64,000 nucleotides of DNA from Cellulomonas sp. KRMCY2 (lineage in GTDB: Bacteria > Actinomycetota > Actinomycetes > Actinomycetales > Cellulomonadaceae): NCBI RefSeq assembly GCF_000526515.1, contig NZ_JAGF01000001.1, positions 310,001-374,000 of the forward strand, read 5' to 3'. Under the pieces are notes generated by a model. That model ran no database searches, was not told where the DNA came from, and was given only the letters and a program-made list of their open reading frames with translations. Positions 34,908 through 50,196 of this stretch are shown in pieces; position 1 is the stretch's first letter, and each line of letters opens with the position of its first letter. Position numbers and translations under genes: made by a program.

Positions 34908-35792
34908 GCATCCGGCCACGGACCGGACATGATCCGCAGCACACCCGGCGAGGTCGAGGCAGGTGGACACCACGGCGTCGAGCATCGGCTCGGTCAGGCG
35001 GCCGGTCTGGGTGTTCTGCTGGGAGACGTGATAGCAGCCGACCAGGTGCACGACGACGCCGTCGGGCCGGGTCAGGGCTGCGACGGCGCCGTGGCCGAAG
35101 CGCGGGGCCGGGCGCGGCACCGACCACCCGAGCGCACGCACGACCGAGAGCGACGCCTGCCACCCGAAGGCGCCCAGCGCCAGCACGACCCGCACGGTCG
35201 GCGCAGTCAGCTCGACCTCCCGCTGCAGCCACGGCCGGCAGGTGTCCCGCTCGGCCGGCGACGGCGTGTTGTCCGGTGGGGCGCACCGCACGGCCGCCGC
35301 CATCCGCGCGCCCGTCAGCTGCAGTCCGTCGGCGGCGTCGACGCTCGTGGCCTGCGACGCGAGGCCGGCTCGGTGCAGGGCGGCGAAGAGCCAGTCGCCC
35401 GACCGGTCACCGGTGAACAGACGGCCGGTGCGGTTGGCGCCGTGCGCTGCGGGCGCGAGCCCGACGACGAGCACACCGGCAGCGGGGTCCCCGAAACCTG
35501 CGGCCGGGCGTCCCCAGTACGGCTGGTCGCGGAATGCACGGCGCTTGGTCACCGCCACGTCCTCGCGCCAGGCGACCAGCCGTGGGCAGGCGCGACACAC
35601 CGTCGAGCAGGTGTCGAGCGCGGCGAGGTCGCTCGCCTCGGCTGCGCGACGCTCGACCTCGCGCGGTGTCCGGGCGACCGGGGTGGATGGCCCCGCGGTG
35701 TCCCCCGGCCAGCCCGTGCCGGGCGGAACCGGCGAGGCGAAGGGCTGCCCCGTCCGCGGGTGCGGCAGCGGCCTGGGTGCGGGCGTGCTCAT
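34902..35792 (-). CDS. Uracil-DNA glycosylase, family 5 (UdgB-type)
   Basis: Removes uracil and other deaminated bases from DNA. The 296-residue product has iron-sulphur Cys ligands starting CSTVCRACPRLVAWRE (about 62-77), the active-site block VVGLAPAAHGANRTGRLFTG, a middle Cys in AAVRCAPPDNTP, another in RDTCRPWLQRE, and the C-terminal HLVGCYHVSQQNTQTGRLT. The GLAPAAHGANRTGR block (no Asp/Asn at the usual position) is typical of the UDGb family found in actinobacteria and thermophiles. About 55 residues precede the core. It is upstream of ndh on the same strand. Confidence 0.9.
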   Translation of the reverse strand: MSTPAPRPLPHPRTGQPFASPVPPGTGWPGDTAGPSTPVARTPREVERRAAEASDLAALDTCSTVCRACPRLVAWREDVAVTKRRAFRDQPYWGRPAAGFGDPAAGVLVVGLAPAAHGANRTGRLFTGDRSGDWLFAALHRAGLASQATSVDAADGLQLTGARMAAAVRCAPPDNTPSPAERDTCRPWLQREVELTAPTVRVVLALGAFGWQASLSVVRALGWSVPRPAPRFGHGAVAALTRPDGVVVHLVGCYHVSQQNTQTGRLTEPMLDAVVSTCLDLAGCAADHVRSVAGCL

Positions 35793-35872
35793 CCCCCGAT
35801 CATCACCGGTGCGCTCGGGGTCGTCACCGTCCGCCGCGCCGTCCGACGCGTCCGCCGAGCCCGTCCCGACTC

Positions 35873-37141
35873 CTACCCGACGTCGGCATCGGGGCCGGCC
35901 TCGGTGGCGGGGTCACCAGCCACCTCGCTGCCGCCCCCGTCCTGCGAGGCCGCGCCGACAGGCGCGCCGGCTCCGGGACCGGCGGGCAGGTCCGCGGCCT
36001 CGGGAGCCACAGCCTCCACACCGGGCTGGGCGACCGAGGGTGCAACCGCGAACGGAGCCGGTGTGGTCCGTGGAACCCGGCCCGGAGACAGGGACCTCAC
36101 GTCCTGGTCCGACCCCTCGTCCCACTGCCACTCCCACTCGACCGAGGGCGCGCCGGTCAGGGGATAGACGTTCCAGCGGTCCTGACCGTAGGGGTCGGTC
36201 GCCGGGAGGAATGCCCACTGCTCGTCGGAACCGGCGAGGTACCAGTCCGCCCAGATGTCGCCGTGGGTCGTCTGAACCGGCCGACCGGCCTCGTCGAAGA
36301 TCTGTACCGACGAGAGCGGCTTGCCCTCGGCGTCGTACACGAACAGGTTCGTGACCCTCTCACCGCCGACGTAGACGCCGTCCTCCTGGTAGTACTCGGC
36401 AGCGGGGACGGACTGGGAGGGGTACCGCAGGCTGTTGTCCGCACCGATGACCAGTGGTGCGGCGATCACGGCTGCGACGAACCCGGCCCCCCGCAGCCAG
36501 GCCCGGGACCACGCAGGGCCCGTGAGCGCGCCACGGCCCCAGTGGACGGACAGCAGCACCAGGAGGCCGAGGACCAACACCGCCATGGCGCTGCGCGCCA
36601 TGAACGGGTTCGCGCCGTAGCCGCCGATGACCAGCCGGTAGGCCCACTGGACGGTGACGAACCAGACCCAGCCCCTGAGCACCCACCACACGGGCCGCAG
36701 CGAGACGACGACGTCCCTGGTGCCCGGCCAGTACCGGGACATGGTGACCGGCACGGCGGCCGCCCGGAGCCTCGCACGGGCCAGTGCCGACGCCTCGTGG
36801 AACCCGTCCCGCAACGGTCGACGACGGGATGCGGGCAGCGGGGCGATCTCGAGCCCGGCAGCTGCGCGGAGCTCGGCGGCGTAGTCGGCAGCCGGTCCGA
36901 AGCGTCGGGTCAGGTCGATCACCGTGGACTCCGAGTGGCCCGCCGCGTCCGCCCCACCGGCGCCCCCGAGGGGGGTCTCCCCGGTCGCGACGGCACCGCG
37001 AGGGTCCTCGAGGGCCTCGGCGAGGTCGGCCTCGAGGCCGTCAGTGAGATCGTCGATCTGCTCCGGTGACAGGTCGCGGAGGTGGGACCGTACGGCCGCG
37101 GCGTACGCGCTCACGTGGTCCAGCAGGACGGCGGCAGTCAT
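35873..37141 (-). CDS. Membrane protein with N-terminal HAAS-like domain, PadR-linked
   Basis: ATG 37141 is five bases after GGGGAG; 422 residues. The N-terminal helical domain (VSAYAAAVRSHLRDLSPEQI to about residue 100) resembles the HAAS/DUF1700-like domain found in membrane proteins encoded next to PadR regulators. Three or four membrane helices lie at about 150-250, and an extracellular region follows that ends in an Ala/Pro/Gly-rich acidic tail. The start overlaps the PadR stop. Function unknown; it is probably the PadR target. Confidence 0.75.
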   Translation of the reverse strand: MTAAVLLDHVSAYAAAVRSHLRDLSPEQIDDLTDGLEADLAEALEDPRGAVATGETPLGGAGGADAAGHSESTVIDLTRRFGPAADYAAELRAAAGLEIAPLPASRRRPLRDGFHEASALARARLRAAAVPVTMSRYWPGTRDVVVSLRPVWWVLRGWVWFVTVQWAYRLVIGGYGANPFMARSAMAVLVLGLLVLLSVHWGRGALTGPAWSRAWLRGAGFVAAVIAAPLVIGADNSLRYPSQSVPAAEYYQEDGVYVGGERVTNLFVYDAEGKPLSSVQIFDEAGRPVQTTHGDIWADWYLAGSDEQWAFLPATDPYGQDRWNVYPLTGAPSVEWEWQWDEGSDQDVRSLSPGRVPRTTPAPFAVAPSVAQPGVEAVAPEAADLPAGPGAGAPVGAASQDGGGSEVAGDPATEAGPDADVG

Positions 37142-37470
37142 CACAGCTCCCCTTCGGGCTCGAGCAGGGTGGTCAGGGCGGTCGAGAAGGCGTGCCAGTC
37201 CTTGCGCTGGGTCTCGAGCATCGCCCGACCCTGGGCGTTGATGCCGTAGTACTTGCGGTGCGGGCCCTCGTCCGACGGGACGACGTACGTGGTCAGGGCG
37301 CCGGAGGTGTAGAGGCGGCGCAGCGTGCCGTAGACCGATGCCTCGCCCACCGCCTCCAGCCCGCCCGTGCGTAGCCGGCGGACGACGTCGTAGCCGTAAC
37401 CGTCCTCGTGGGCGACGACGGCCAGCACCGCGACGTCGAGCACCCCCTTGAGCAGCTGGGTCGTGTCCAT
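37141..37470 (-). CDS. PadR-family transcriptional regulator
   Basis: ATG 37470 follows GGAGG by six bases. The 109-residue protein has the PadR winged helix: LLKGVLDVAVLAVVAHEDGYGY, EASVYGTLRRLYTSGAL and KYYGINAQGRAML. It is a short (PadR-s2-like) protein with a brief C-terminal helix. It probably represses its own operon with the overlapping membrane protein gene. Confidence 0.9.
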   Translation of the reverse strand: MDTTQLLKGVLDVAVLAVVAHEDGYGYDVVRRLRTGGLEAVGEASVYGTLRRLYTSGALTTYVVPSDEGPHRKYYGINAQGRAMLETQRKDWHAFSTALTTLLEPEGEL

Positions 37471-37636
37471 CCGTACCTCCGGGCTCGCACTGGCGTGGTG
37501 CGGGAGGCGGGCCCCTCCGGCCCGCTCCCGCGTTCCGCACACTACTCTCCGATACGCGCTACCGGCCAGCGTGCACTACCGCGTGTCGCGCAATCCTTGG
37601 TCCGGTTCTCGTCCTGCGTCTCGCTGCGCCGGGGTC

Positions 37637-38593
37637 TCAGGAGCGCTCGGCGGCGCTCCAGGCGATCCCGTCGAGGATGTCGTGCTCCGAGGTGACGACA
37701 GTGTTGAGCCGACCACCGGCAATCCCGACCTCGGCCCGGACCCGCGAGACGATGTCCGACCACACCAGCGCACCGGCCCCGATGACGTCGACCCGTCCGT
37801 GGTGCATGAACGGCACGACGGCGCGCCGAACCCTGGTCATGGCCAGCAACGTGCGGCACGAGGCCAGCACGCGGTCGATCGGCAGCACCGAGCCGTCGAT
37901 CCGGGCCGGGTCGTACCGTTCCAGGTCGAGCGCGTGCGCGGTGACAGTGGTGACGGACCCTGCCAGACCCACCAGCGTCGCCGTCCGGCCGAAGGGGATG
38001 ACCTTGCCGGCGGCGTCGAGGGCCGCCACGACGTCGGCGCTCGCGGCAGCGATCTCCTGCGCGGTGGGCGGGTCGCTGTGCAGGTGTCGTTCGGTGATCC
38101 GCACGCAGCCCACGTCCATCGAGTACGCCGCCACGGGCGACGTCGTGCCCAGCACGATCTCGGTCGAACCGCCCCCGAGGTCGACCACGAGGAACGGGCC
38201 GGGGTGCTTGCCGCCCAGGACTCCGGTCGCGCCCCGGAACGAGAGCAGCGCCTCCTCCTGACCACCGACGACCTCGGGCTCGACACCGATCGCGGCGCGC
38301 ACACCGTCGATGAACTCCTGCCGGTTCTCCGCGTCGCGTGAGGCCGACGTCGCCACGAAGCGCACGTGCTCGACACCCAGCTCGGTGCAGGCGGCGGCAT
38401 AGCGCCGGGTGGCGTCGAGGGTCCGCTCGAGGGCCTCCGGGGCGATCCGACCGGTCCGGTCGACACCCTGGCCCAGCCGCACCACCTCCATCCGACGGTC
38501 GACGTCGGTCAGCGTCCCGGACGCCAGGTCGATGTCGGCGACCAGGAGCCGGATGGAGTTGGTCCCACAGTCGATGGCGGCCACGCGTCTCAT
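37637..38593 (-). CDS. ppx: Ppx/GppA-family exopolyphosphatase
   Basis: A 318-residue ASKHA-fold phosphatase: AAIDCGTNSIRLLVADID at the N-terminus, VATSASRDAENRQEF, GGQEEALLSFRGA and VVDLGGGSTEIVLG (phosphate loop). This is the short actinobacterial form without the C-terminal HD-like domain, like the mycobacterial Ppx proteins that hydrolyse short polyphosphate. The neighbours (DUF501, ftsB, eno) are the usual actinobacterial order. Confidence 0.92.
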   Translation of the reverse strand: MRRVAAIDCGTNSIRLLVADIDLASGTLTDVDRRMEVVRLGQGVDRTGRIAPEALERTLDATRRYAAACTELGVEHVRFVATSASRDAENRQEFIDGVRAAIGVEPEVVGGQEEALLSFRGATGVLGGKHPGPFLVVDLGGGSTEIVLGTTSPVAAYSMDVGCVRITERHLHSDPPTAQEIAAASADVVAALDAAGKVIPFGRTATLVGLAGSVTTVTAHALDLERYDPARIDGSVLPIDRVLASCRTLLAMTRVRRAVVPFMHHGRVDVIGAGALVWSDIVSRVRAEVGIAGGRLNTVVTSEHDILDGIAWSAAERS

Positions 38594-38636
38594 GGCTGCA
38601 AGCCTGCCATGGCACGGACACCGCGCCGGACGACTC

Positions 38637-39185
38637 TCAGCAGGTGCACACGTCCGGCCGCCAGGTCTCTCGGACCATCTCCAGCGCCTCGTCGCCGAGC
38701 GGGTTCACTCCCGGCCCGGCAGCGAGCGCGTGACCGACCAGGACGTGCAGGCACTTGACCCTCGTCGGCATGCCCCCGGCCGAGATGCCCGCGATCTCCG
38801 GGACCTCGCCGAGCTCGGCGCGCTGGGCCAGGTAGTGCTCGTGGGCGGCCCGGTAGGCGGCGGCGAGATCCTCGTCCTGGCCGAGGCGTTCGGTCATCTC
38901 CTTCATCACGCCGGACGCCTCGAGGGTCGAGACCGCCGCCACGGCCCGCGGGTGGGTCAGGTAGAAGGTGGTCGGGAAGGGGGTGCCGTCCGGCAGCCGG
39001 GGCAGCGTACGAACCACCGTCGGACGCCCGCACACGCACCGCGCCGCGACCGCGACGACGCCGCGCGCCGGTCGGCCGAGCTGCTGCTCGAGGGTCGCGA
39101 GGTCCTGTGCCGAGACGTCGGACCGGGTGTTGTCGCGCACACCTGCACCGCCCGCGTCGGCACCGCCCACGTCGGCACCGGTCAC
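38637..39185 (-). CDS. DUF501 family protein
   Basis: A 182-residue soluble protein. The DUF501 core runs from LEQQLGRPARGVVAVAARC through GRPTVVRTLPRLPDGTPFPT, FYLTHPRAVAAVSTLEASG and GGMPTRVKCLHVLVGHALA, ending in a Cys pair (CTC). The cysteines may bind a metal. A short Gly/Ala/Asp-rich N-terminal repeat precedes it. The family is conserved between ftsB and ppx in actinobacteria; function unknown. GTG start overlaps the ftsB stop. Confidence 0.9.
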   Translation of the reverse strand: MTGADVGGADAGGAGVRDNTRSDVSAQDLATLEQQLGRPARGVVAVAARCVCGRPTVVRTLPRLPDGTPFPTTFYLTHPRAVAAVSTLEASGVMKEMTERLGQDEDLAAAYRAAHEHYLAQRAELGEVPEIAGISAGGMPTRVKCLHVLVGHALAAGPGVNPLGDEALEMVRETWRPDVCTC

Positions 39186-39826
39186 TGCCGCTCCGTCGCG
39201 TCCGGTTCGGGCATCGCCGACTCACCGGCGATCCGGACCGACTCCCACACGGTGGTGTACCAGGGCGTCACCGCACCACCCATCGGCAGCGTGGGACCGG
39301 CCACCGGACCCGGCGTCGCACCCTCGACAGTCGGGGTCTCGACGACGAACTCAGGGTCGATGACGCGATACGAGGTCTCCCCCGGCAGGACGTACGACAA
39401 CCGCGCCCGGGCCTGCGCCTGCACGAAGGCGGGGTCGCTCCAGCGGTCGAGCTCTACCTGCAGGTCCCGCTCCGTCTGCTCGGCGACCACCACGTCGGAC
39501 GCGAGGGCGTCCAGCTCGGCCCGCTGCCCCAGGTAGGCCCGGATGGTCGGGAACAGCATCGTGAAGCCGACCAGGAGCACGACGGACAGGACGAGCGCCC
39601 GCACCGAGATCAGCCGGGCAAGATGTCGGGGCGCGGGTTCGGTGTCCTCGGTGCCGGCCACCGGCTGCTTCGCGGCCGAGGCGCGCGGGGCCGGGCGGGT
39701 GCTCCCCGGGCGCGCACCGGCCGTCGGGCCTGAGGTCCGCGCGGTTCCTCGTCGGGCTGCAGTCGCCGTCGCGGTGGCAGCGCCGGACCCGCCCCGGGCA
39801 CGGGGAGGAGCAGGCCGACGGGACAT
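39182..39826 (-). CDS. Septum formation initiator (FtsB/DivIC family)
   Basis: A 214-residue single-pass membrane protein. A long basic, Ala/Pro-rich cytoplasmic region (1-75) is followed by one membrane helix (ALVLSVVLLVGFTMLFPTI, about 83-101) and a coiled coil (LGQRAELDALASDVVVAEQTERD region), then QARARLSYVLPGETSYRVI, typical of DivIC/FtsB. It should act in the divisome with FtsL and FtsQ. ATG 39826 has only a weak ribosome site. It is downstream of eno after a terminator. Confidence 0.85.
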   Translation of the reverse strand: MSRRPAPPRARGGSGAATATATAARRGTARTSGPTAGARPGSTRPAPRASAAKQPVAGTEDTEPAPRHLARLISVRALVLSVVLLVGFTMLFPTIRAYLGQRAELDALASDVVVAEQTERDLQVELDRWSDPAFVQAQARARLSYVLPGETSYRVIDPEFVVETPTVEGATPGPVAGPTLPMGGAVTPWYTTVWESVRIAGESAMPEPDATERQ

Positions 39827-39903
39827 GCCTTGATTGTGCCCCGCCGAGGTGAGCCCGTGCCGCAGCCGACGCCCCGGCGCGTTGCCCCGGCGGCAGGGAC
39901 GGC

Positions 39904-39937
39904 GCAAGGCCCGGTCGAGTGATCGACCGGGCCCTGC
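39904..39937 (-). terminator. Hairpin terminator downstream of eno
   Basis: A perfect 11-base-pair stem (39908-39918 with 39923-39933) with loop GTGA, extended by three more pairs after one mismatch. It lies 13 bases past the eno stop. Confidence 0.8.
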
Positions 39938-39949
39938 GGACGTGCTGGG

Positions 39950-41347
<1,398 letters not shown>

Positions 41348-41415
41348 CTAGTCGCGGACCCGCGCACGCGGCAGGACGTTGGACATACCCGGAGGGTGCC
41401 GACGCGTGGTTCCGG

Positions 41416-42834
41416 TCAGCCGACGGGGCTCCCGGCAGAGGCGAGCTGTGCCGTCATGGCGGCGAGGATGGCGTCGACCTGGACCTTGGCGTCCCCGAAG
41501 AGCATCGCGGTGTTGTCCTTGAAGAACAGCGGGTTCTGGACGCCGGCATACCCGGTGGCCATCGACCGCTTGAACACGATGACCTGCCGTGCCTTCCAGA
41601 CCTCGAGGACCGGCATCCCGGCGATGGGCGAGCTCGGGTCGTCCAGGGCGGCCGGGTTGACCGTGTCGTTGGCCCCGATGACGAGCACGACGTCGGTGTT
41701 CGCGAGGTCGTCGTTGATCTCGTCCATCTCGAGCACGATGTCGTACGGCACCCGGGCCTCGGCCAGCAGGACGTTCATGTGACCCGGCAGACGACCCGCG
41801 ACCGGGTGCACGCCGAACCGGACGTTGACCCCGGCAGCACGGAGCCGCGAGACGAGATCGGCCACCGGGTACTGAGCCTTGGCCACGGCCATGCCGTAGC
41901 CGGGGGTGATGACGACGGACCGGGCGTGCACGAGCATCTCGGCGACCTCGGGCGCAGTGGTCTCGTGGTGCTCGCCGTACACGACGTCCGCGGCGACCAC
42001 GGTGCCCGTGTCCACCCCGAAACCACCGAGGATGACGCTGATGAACGAGCGGTTCATCGCCTTGCACATGATGTAGGACAGGATCGCACCGGAGGACCCG
42101 ACGAGGGCGCCGGTGACGATGAGCAGGTCGTTGCTCAGCATGAAGCCGGCAGCCGCGGCCGCCCAGCCGGAGTACGAGTTCAGCATCGAGATGACGACGG
42201 GCATGTCGCCGCCGCCGATCGAGGCCACGAGGTGCCAGCCCAGCAGCAGGGCGACCACCGTCATCGCGACCAGGGGCACGAGCGCGTTGTCGCCGATGAA
42301 CCACACGAGCAGGCCGGTCGAGGCGATCAGGGCGCCGAGGTTGAGCAGGTTGCGCCCCGGCAGCATCAGCGGCGCCGAGCTGATCTTGGCGGACAGCTTG
42401 AGGTAGGCGACGACCGAACCGGTGAGCGTGACCGCCCCGATCAGGACGCCGAGGTAGACCTCGACCTGGTGCACGACCGCGGCCGGCTCGGTGAGGTAGG
42501 AGTTGAACCCGACGAGCACGGCGGCGAGCCCGACGAAGCTGTGCAGGATCGCGATCATCTCGGGCATCTGCGTCATCTCGACCTTGCGGGCGCGCCAGAT
42601 CCCGGCCGTCGCACCGATGGCGAAGGCGAGGGCGATCAGCAGCATCGTCACCAGGGTCGGCCGCTGGCTACGGTCCAGGGCGAGCACGATCGTCGCCACC
42701 AGGGCCAGCACCATGCCGGCCATGCCGAGGACGTTGCCCCGGCGCGCAGCCGCCTGGTTGGACAGCCCCGCGAGGCTCAGGATGAACAGGACAGCGGCGA
42801 GCAGGTACACGCCCTGCACGAAAGAGGTCAGCAC
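41416..42834 (-). CDS. pntB: NAD(P) transhydrogenase subunit beta
   Basis: The membrane and NADP-binding subunit of the proton-translocating transhydrogenase. The 472-residue protein has about nine helices up to residue 270, then the NADP(H) domain with [20 protein letters not shown] and [14 protein letters not shown]. Pairs with PntA to make NADPH using the proton gradient. GTG 42834 is one base past the pntA stop. Confidence 0.95.
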   Translation of the reverse strand: MLTSFVQGVYLLAAVLFILSLAGLSNQAAARRGNVLGMAGMVLALVATIVLALDRSQRPTLVTMLLIALAFAIGATAGIWRARKVEMTQMPEMIAILHSFVGLAAVLVGFNSYLTEPAAVVHQVEVYLGVLIGAVTLTGSVVAYLKLSAKISSAPLMLPGRNLLNLGALIASTGLLVWFIGDNALVPLVAMTVVALLLGWHLVASIGGGDMPVVISMLNSYSGWAAAAAGFMLSNDLLIVTGALVGSSGAILSYIMCKAMNRSFISVILGGFGVDTGTVVAADVVYGEHHETTAPEVAEMLVHARSVVITPGYGMAVAKAQYPVADLVSRLRAAGVNVRFGVHPVAGRLPGHMNVLLAEARVPYDIVLEMDEINDDLANTDVVLVIGANDTVNPAALDDPSSPIAGMPVLEVWKARQVIVFKRSMATGYAGVQNPLFFKDNTAMLFGDAKVQVDAILAAMTAQLASAGSPVG

Positions 42835-42835
42835 G

Positions 42836-44389
42836 TCATGCGTCCTTCCGGAACATCCGGATCATCCGGTACGCGACCAGGAATCCACCGAAGATGTTGA
42901 TGCTGGCCACCGACGCCGCGACGAACGCGATCGTGGAGACCACCAGGTTGTCCGAGCCGATCTGGAGCAGGGCGCCGACGAGGATGATCCCCGAGATCGC
43001 ATTGGTCTGGGCCATCAGCGGCGTGTGCAGCGAGTGGCTCACGTTGGAGATCACGTAGTAGCCCACGACGACCGCCAGGGCGAACACGGTGAAGTGGCCC
43101 TGGAACGCCGTCGGGGAGTACGTCAGGGCGAGCAGGGTGAGCACCGCGGCCAGCCCGTACGTCACCACCTGGCGGGTCCGGCGGCGGGATGCCGCCGCCT
43201 GGGCGACCCGTGCCACCTCGGCCTTGTCGACGACCGGCTCGGTCGCCACCGGCGCCGGCGCGGCCGACACCTGGACGGGGGGTGGCGGCCAGAGGACGTC
43301 ACCCGCTGACGTGATCGTCATGCCACGCTGGACCGGGTCGTCCAGGTCGAGGACGAGCTCGCCGTTGCGCTCCGGCGTGAGCAGCTCCATCAGGTGGACG
43401 ATGTTCGTGCCGAACAGCTGCGACGTGTGCCGCGGCATCCGGCTGGTCAGGTCGGTGTAGCCGATGATGACGACGCCGTTGTCGGTCACGACCTTCTCGC
43501 CCGGGACGGTGAGCTCGCAGTTGCCGCCACCCGAGGCGGCGAGGTCGACGATCACACTGCCCGGCTTCATGGCCGCGACCATCGCCGCGGTCACGGTCGT
43601 CGGTGCCTGACCACGCACGAGCGCGGTGGTGACCACGACGTCGGCCTTGGCGGTCTCCTCGGCGTACATCCGGGCGGTCAGACGCTCCTGCTCGGCCGTC
43701 AGCGCGCTGGCGTAGCCGTCGGCGCTGACCTCCTGCTGGGCGGCGGCGGCCACGACGAACTGGGCGCCCATCGACTCGATCTGCTCGCCGACCTCCGGCC
43801 GCACATCGAACGCGCGCACCTGTGCCCCGAGGCTCACCCCGGCGCCGATCGCGGCAAGCCCTGCGACACCGGCACCGATCACGAACACGTTCGCGGGCGT
43901 CGTCTTGCCCGCGGCGGTCACCTGGCCGGTGAACATCCCGCCGTACGCCTCGGCCGCCTCGATCACGGCGCGGTAGCCGGCCACGTTCGACAGGGTGCTG
44001 AGCACGTCGATGGACTGGGCGCGGGAGATGCGTGGGACGGCGTCGAGCGCCAGGGCGCTGACCGAGCGCTCCGCAAGCGTCGCCAGCAGCTCCGGGTGGG
44101 TCGCAGGGGCCAGCATCGACACGAGCATCGAGCCGGGCCGCAGCGCGGCGATCTGGGCATCGGCAGGCGGGTTGACAGTCGTGACGACGTCGCTCTCCCA
44201 GACCTGCTGCGCGTCGACGACCGTCGCGCCGGCCTCCGCGTACGCCACGTCGGGGAAGCTCGCTGCCACGCCGGCACCGGCCTCGATGACCACCTCATAC
44301 CCGAGCTTGTACAGCTGGGCGACGGTCTTGGGCGTCGCCGCGACCAGCCGCTCGCCGGGCCGGGACTCCCGGGGGACGCCGATCCTCAT
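42836..44389 (-). CDS. pntA: NAD(P) transhydrogenase subunit alpha
   Basis: ATG 44389 follows GAGGAGAG. The 517-residue product has the NAD-binding domain at 1-375 ([51 protein letters not shown]) and about four C-terminal helices from 420 onward ([35 protein letters not shown]). The alpha1 and alpha2 parts are therefore fused, as in Escherichia coli. Upstream of pntB. Confidence 0.95.
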   Translation of the reverse strand: MRIGVPRESRPGERLVAATPKTVAQLYKLGYEVVIEAGAGVAASFPDVAYAEAGATVVDAQQVWESDVVTTVNPPADAQIAALRPGSMLVSMLAPATHPELLATLAERSVSALALDAVPRISRAQSIDVLSTLSNVAGYRAVIEAAEAYGGMFTGQVTAAGKTTPANVFVIGAGVAGLAAIGAGVSLGAQVRAFDVRPEVGEQIESMGAQFVVAAAAQQEVSADGYASALTAEQERLTARMYAEETAKADVVVTTALVRGQAPTTVTAAMVAAMKPGSVIVDLAASGGGNCELTVPGEKVVTDNGVVIIGYTDLTSRMPRHTSQLFGTNIVHLMELLTPERNGELVLDLDDPVQRGMTITSAGDVLWPPPPVQVSAAPAPVATEPVVDKAEVARVAQAAASRRRTRQVVTYGLAAVLTLLALTYSPTAFQGHFTVFALAVVVGYYVISNVSHSLHTPLMAQTNAISGIILVGALLQIGSDNLVVSTIAFVAASVASINIFGGFLVAYRMIRMFRKDA

Positions 44390-44429
44390 CGAGCTCTCCT
44401 CGTCTGCCGGCGCGAAATGACGCTGCGAC

Positions 44430-45128
44430 TCATTGAAGGTAGCCGTCCCGGCGGCTCGTCCTCGGGACGTTCGACTCAGGACGCCGTCCGTGCGGTCCTG
44501 CCTCGGCGTCGCGCACCCGCTGCTCGTACTCACGGACGGCCGTCCGCAGGGCGCCCTCGGCGTCGACGCCGTTCGTCTGCGCCTCGGCCACCAGCGCGAG
44601 CAGTCGGGCGCCGACGTCACCGCCCTGCGGCACCGCGACCGGCTCGGCTGCGCGCCCCGCCCGGCTCAGCACCTTCTGCGCACGCGCCAGCGCCGGCAGG
44701 GCGAGCGGGATGCCGTCCAGCACCGAGTCCCGCTGCTTCTCGTCCTGCTTGATCTCGTCCCACCGCCGGGAGACGTGCGCGGCGTCGCGGACCTGGGCGT
44801 CGGCGAACACGTGCGGGTGGCGACGGCGCAGCTTGGCCGCGATGCCTGCGGCGACGTCGCCGATGTCGAACGGCTCGGTCGGGTGCTCGGCGGCCACCCG
44901 GGCATGGAAGACCACCTGCAGCAGCACGTCCCCGAGCTCCTCGCGCAACGCCTCGAGGTCACCCGACTCGACGGCCTCCGCGAGCTCGAAGACCTCCTCG
45001 ATCGCGTACGGGACGAGGGTCGCGTGGGTCTGCTCGGCATCCCACGGGCACCCACCGGGCGAGCGCAGGCGGTCCATCACCGCGACCAGGTCCGCGAGGG
45101 CCGCCGCTCCCCGCTCGCCCGACGTCAT
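44430..45128 (-). CDS. mazG: MazG-family nucleoside triphosphate pyrophosphohydrolase
   Basis: Hydrolyses NTPs to NMPs, probably cleaning damaged nucleotides. The 232-residue product has [20 protein letters not shown], the Mg2+-binding [14 protein letters not shown], and [19 protein letters not shown], then [10 protein letters not shown] and [10 protein letters not shown]. The second MazG domain is reduced to a short C-terminal part. ATG 45128 overlaps the stop of the SurA-like gene (ATGA). Next to mfd and eno, as in other actinobacteria. Confidence 0.93.
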   Translation of the reverse strand: MTSGERGAAALADLVAVMDRLRSPGGCPWDAEQTHATLVPYAIEEVFELAEAVESGDLEALREELGDVLLQVVFHARVAAEHPTEPFDIGDVAAGIAAKLRRRHPHVFADAQVRDAAHVSRRWDEIKQDEKQRDSVLDGIPLALPALARAQKVLSRAGRAAEPVAVPQGGDVGARLLALVAEAQTNGVDAEGALRTAVREYEQRVRDAEAGPHGRRPESNVPRTSRRDGYLQ

Positions 45129-45664
45129 CCCGCAGGCGGTGCGGCGGGGACGATCCACGGCAGCACGGCGTCGGCGACCTGGAGCGTCCCGGCGGTCAGC
45201 TCGCCGTAGCGCGGGTTGATGTCGATGTCCGTCGCCAGGATCTCCTCCGCCACACCGTTGAGGATCTCGTCGGCGTCCGGCAGGGCCTGCAGGTCGGTCA
45301 GCGCCGTGCGGGAGCGGACGTCGTCGATCGTCCCCTCGCTCCAGTCCGGGACCTGCGTCACACCGTTGGTCGCGGCGACGTCGTCCAGCGCGACCCGGAT
45401 CTCGTCCGGCGAGACGCCGACGCCGTTCTCGGCCGCGGCATCGATCAGGTAGGGCGCGAGGATGGCCCGGACCAGGACGGCGCGTGCCTCGACGGCCGGG
45501 TCGAGGACGGCGAGGTCCGCGACGGTCTGCTCGATCGCCGAGCGGGTGATCGTCCGGTCACCGACGACCGCTGCGGCGCCAGGGTTCGGCGAGCAGCCCC
45601 CGAGCAGGGTGGCGCCGGCCACCACCGCGGCGACCACGACTGACGTGCGCACCTTCGACCTCAC
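45125..45664 (-). CDS. SurA N-terminal-like lipoprotein
   Basis: GTG 45664 has GGGAGG seven bases upstream. The 179-residue product has a lipoprotein signal (RTSVVVAAVVAGATLLGGC; Cys near 23) followed by AAAVVGDRTITRSAIEQTVADL, matching the SurA/PrsA N-terminal chaperone region. No parvulin domain follows. It may be a chaperone-like surface lipoprotein. It sits between mfd and mazG, a common actinobacterial order. Confidence 0.8.
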   Translation of the reverse strand: MRSKVRTSVVVAAVVAGATLLGGCSPNPGAAAVVGDRTITRSAIEQTVADLAVLDPAVEARAVLVRAILAPYLIDAAAENGVGVSPDEIRVALDDVAATNGVTQVPDWSEGTIDDVRSRTALTDLQALPDADEILNGVAEEILATDIDINPRYGELTAGTLQVADAVLPWIVPAAPPAG

Positions 45665-45731
45665 CGGCTCGACCTCCCCGACCGTCCGTGGCGCCCGCGG
45701 CGCCCGCGCGGCCCATCGTAGGCGACGGCCG

Positions 45732-49445
<3,714 letters not shown>

Positions 49446-49564
49446 TGGCTCCAGGTTCACAGCAGCGACGAGGCGCGCTGGACAGCGCTGTGCGCCGAGA
49501 ACCCGCGGGAGCCCGGTGCAGCGCTCAGCCTACGACGGCAGTGCTGCTGAGGGCCGCGTCCGCG

Positions 49565-50041
49565 TCAGGAACGAGCTGCGGCAGCCGCCACCGGGCCGGA
49601 GCCGATCGCCGGTGCGCCGTCCTCGTCGATGCGCTCGAGGACCCGGCGCAGGATCGTGCTCGAGGTGTGCACGGTGTACGGGAGGTAGACGACCTCGACC
49701 CCGACGGCGGCGAAGTCCCGCTCGAGCTTGTCGCCCTTGGGTGTGCCCCGCCAGTCGTCGCCCTTGAAGATGATGTCGAACTGGACCTGCTGCCAGGTGG
49801 CGAGCTTCTCCGGCAGGACCTCGGCCCGGGCCTCGTCGACGAAGCTGATCGACCGCACGATCTCAAGACGCTCGGACAACGGGATCACCGGTCGGCGTCC
49901 CTTGACGCGCTCGGCCATCTCGTCGGACACGACACCGGCGATCAGGAAGTCGCACTGGCTCCTGGCGTGACGCAAGATGTTCAGATGGCCGACATGGAAC
50001 AGGTCGTACACCCCCGGCGCGTAACCGATCCGTCGTGTCAC
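49565..50041 (-). CDS. Cytidylyltransferase-like nucleotidylyltransferase (TagD-type)
   Basis: A 158-residue Rossmann nucleotidyltransferase with GVYDLFHVGHLNILRHA (HxGH motif), FKGDDWRGTPKGDKLER and TVHTSSTILRR in place of the usual RTEGISTT. It is similar to glycerol-3-phosphate cytidylyltransferase, which makes CDP-glycerol for cell-wall polymers. The actual substrate could be another polyol phosphate or a sugar phosphate. GTG 50041 start. It lies at the edge of the surface polysaccharide locus. Confidence 0.8.
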   Translation of the reverse strand: MTRRIGYAPGVYDLFHVGHLNILRHARSQCDFLIAGVVSDEMAERVKGRRPVIPLSERLEIVRSISFVDEARAEVLPEKLATWQQVQFDIIFKGDDWRGTPKGDKLERDFAAVGVEVVYLPYTVHTSSTILRRVLERIDEDGAPAIGSGPVAAAAARS

Positions 50042-50196
50042 GTGAACTACCCCCGTCCGAGTTCGCGCAGTGTCCGCACGGTGGGTGGCCCCGCCGACTC
50101 GCGGTCACCGCTGCCGTATTCGAACGATATGGGCCTGTTGTCCGATTTGCCAGATGTTGTGCCGGAGTTCACCCGGTCAGACGTCGCCGGGTCGCG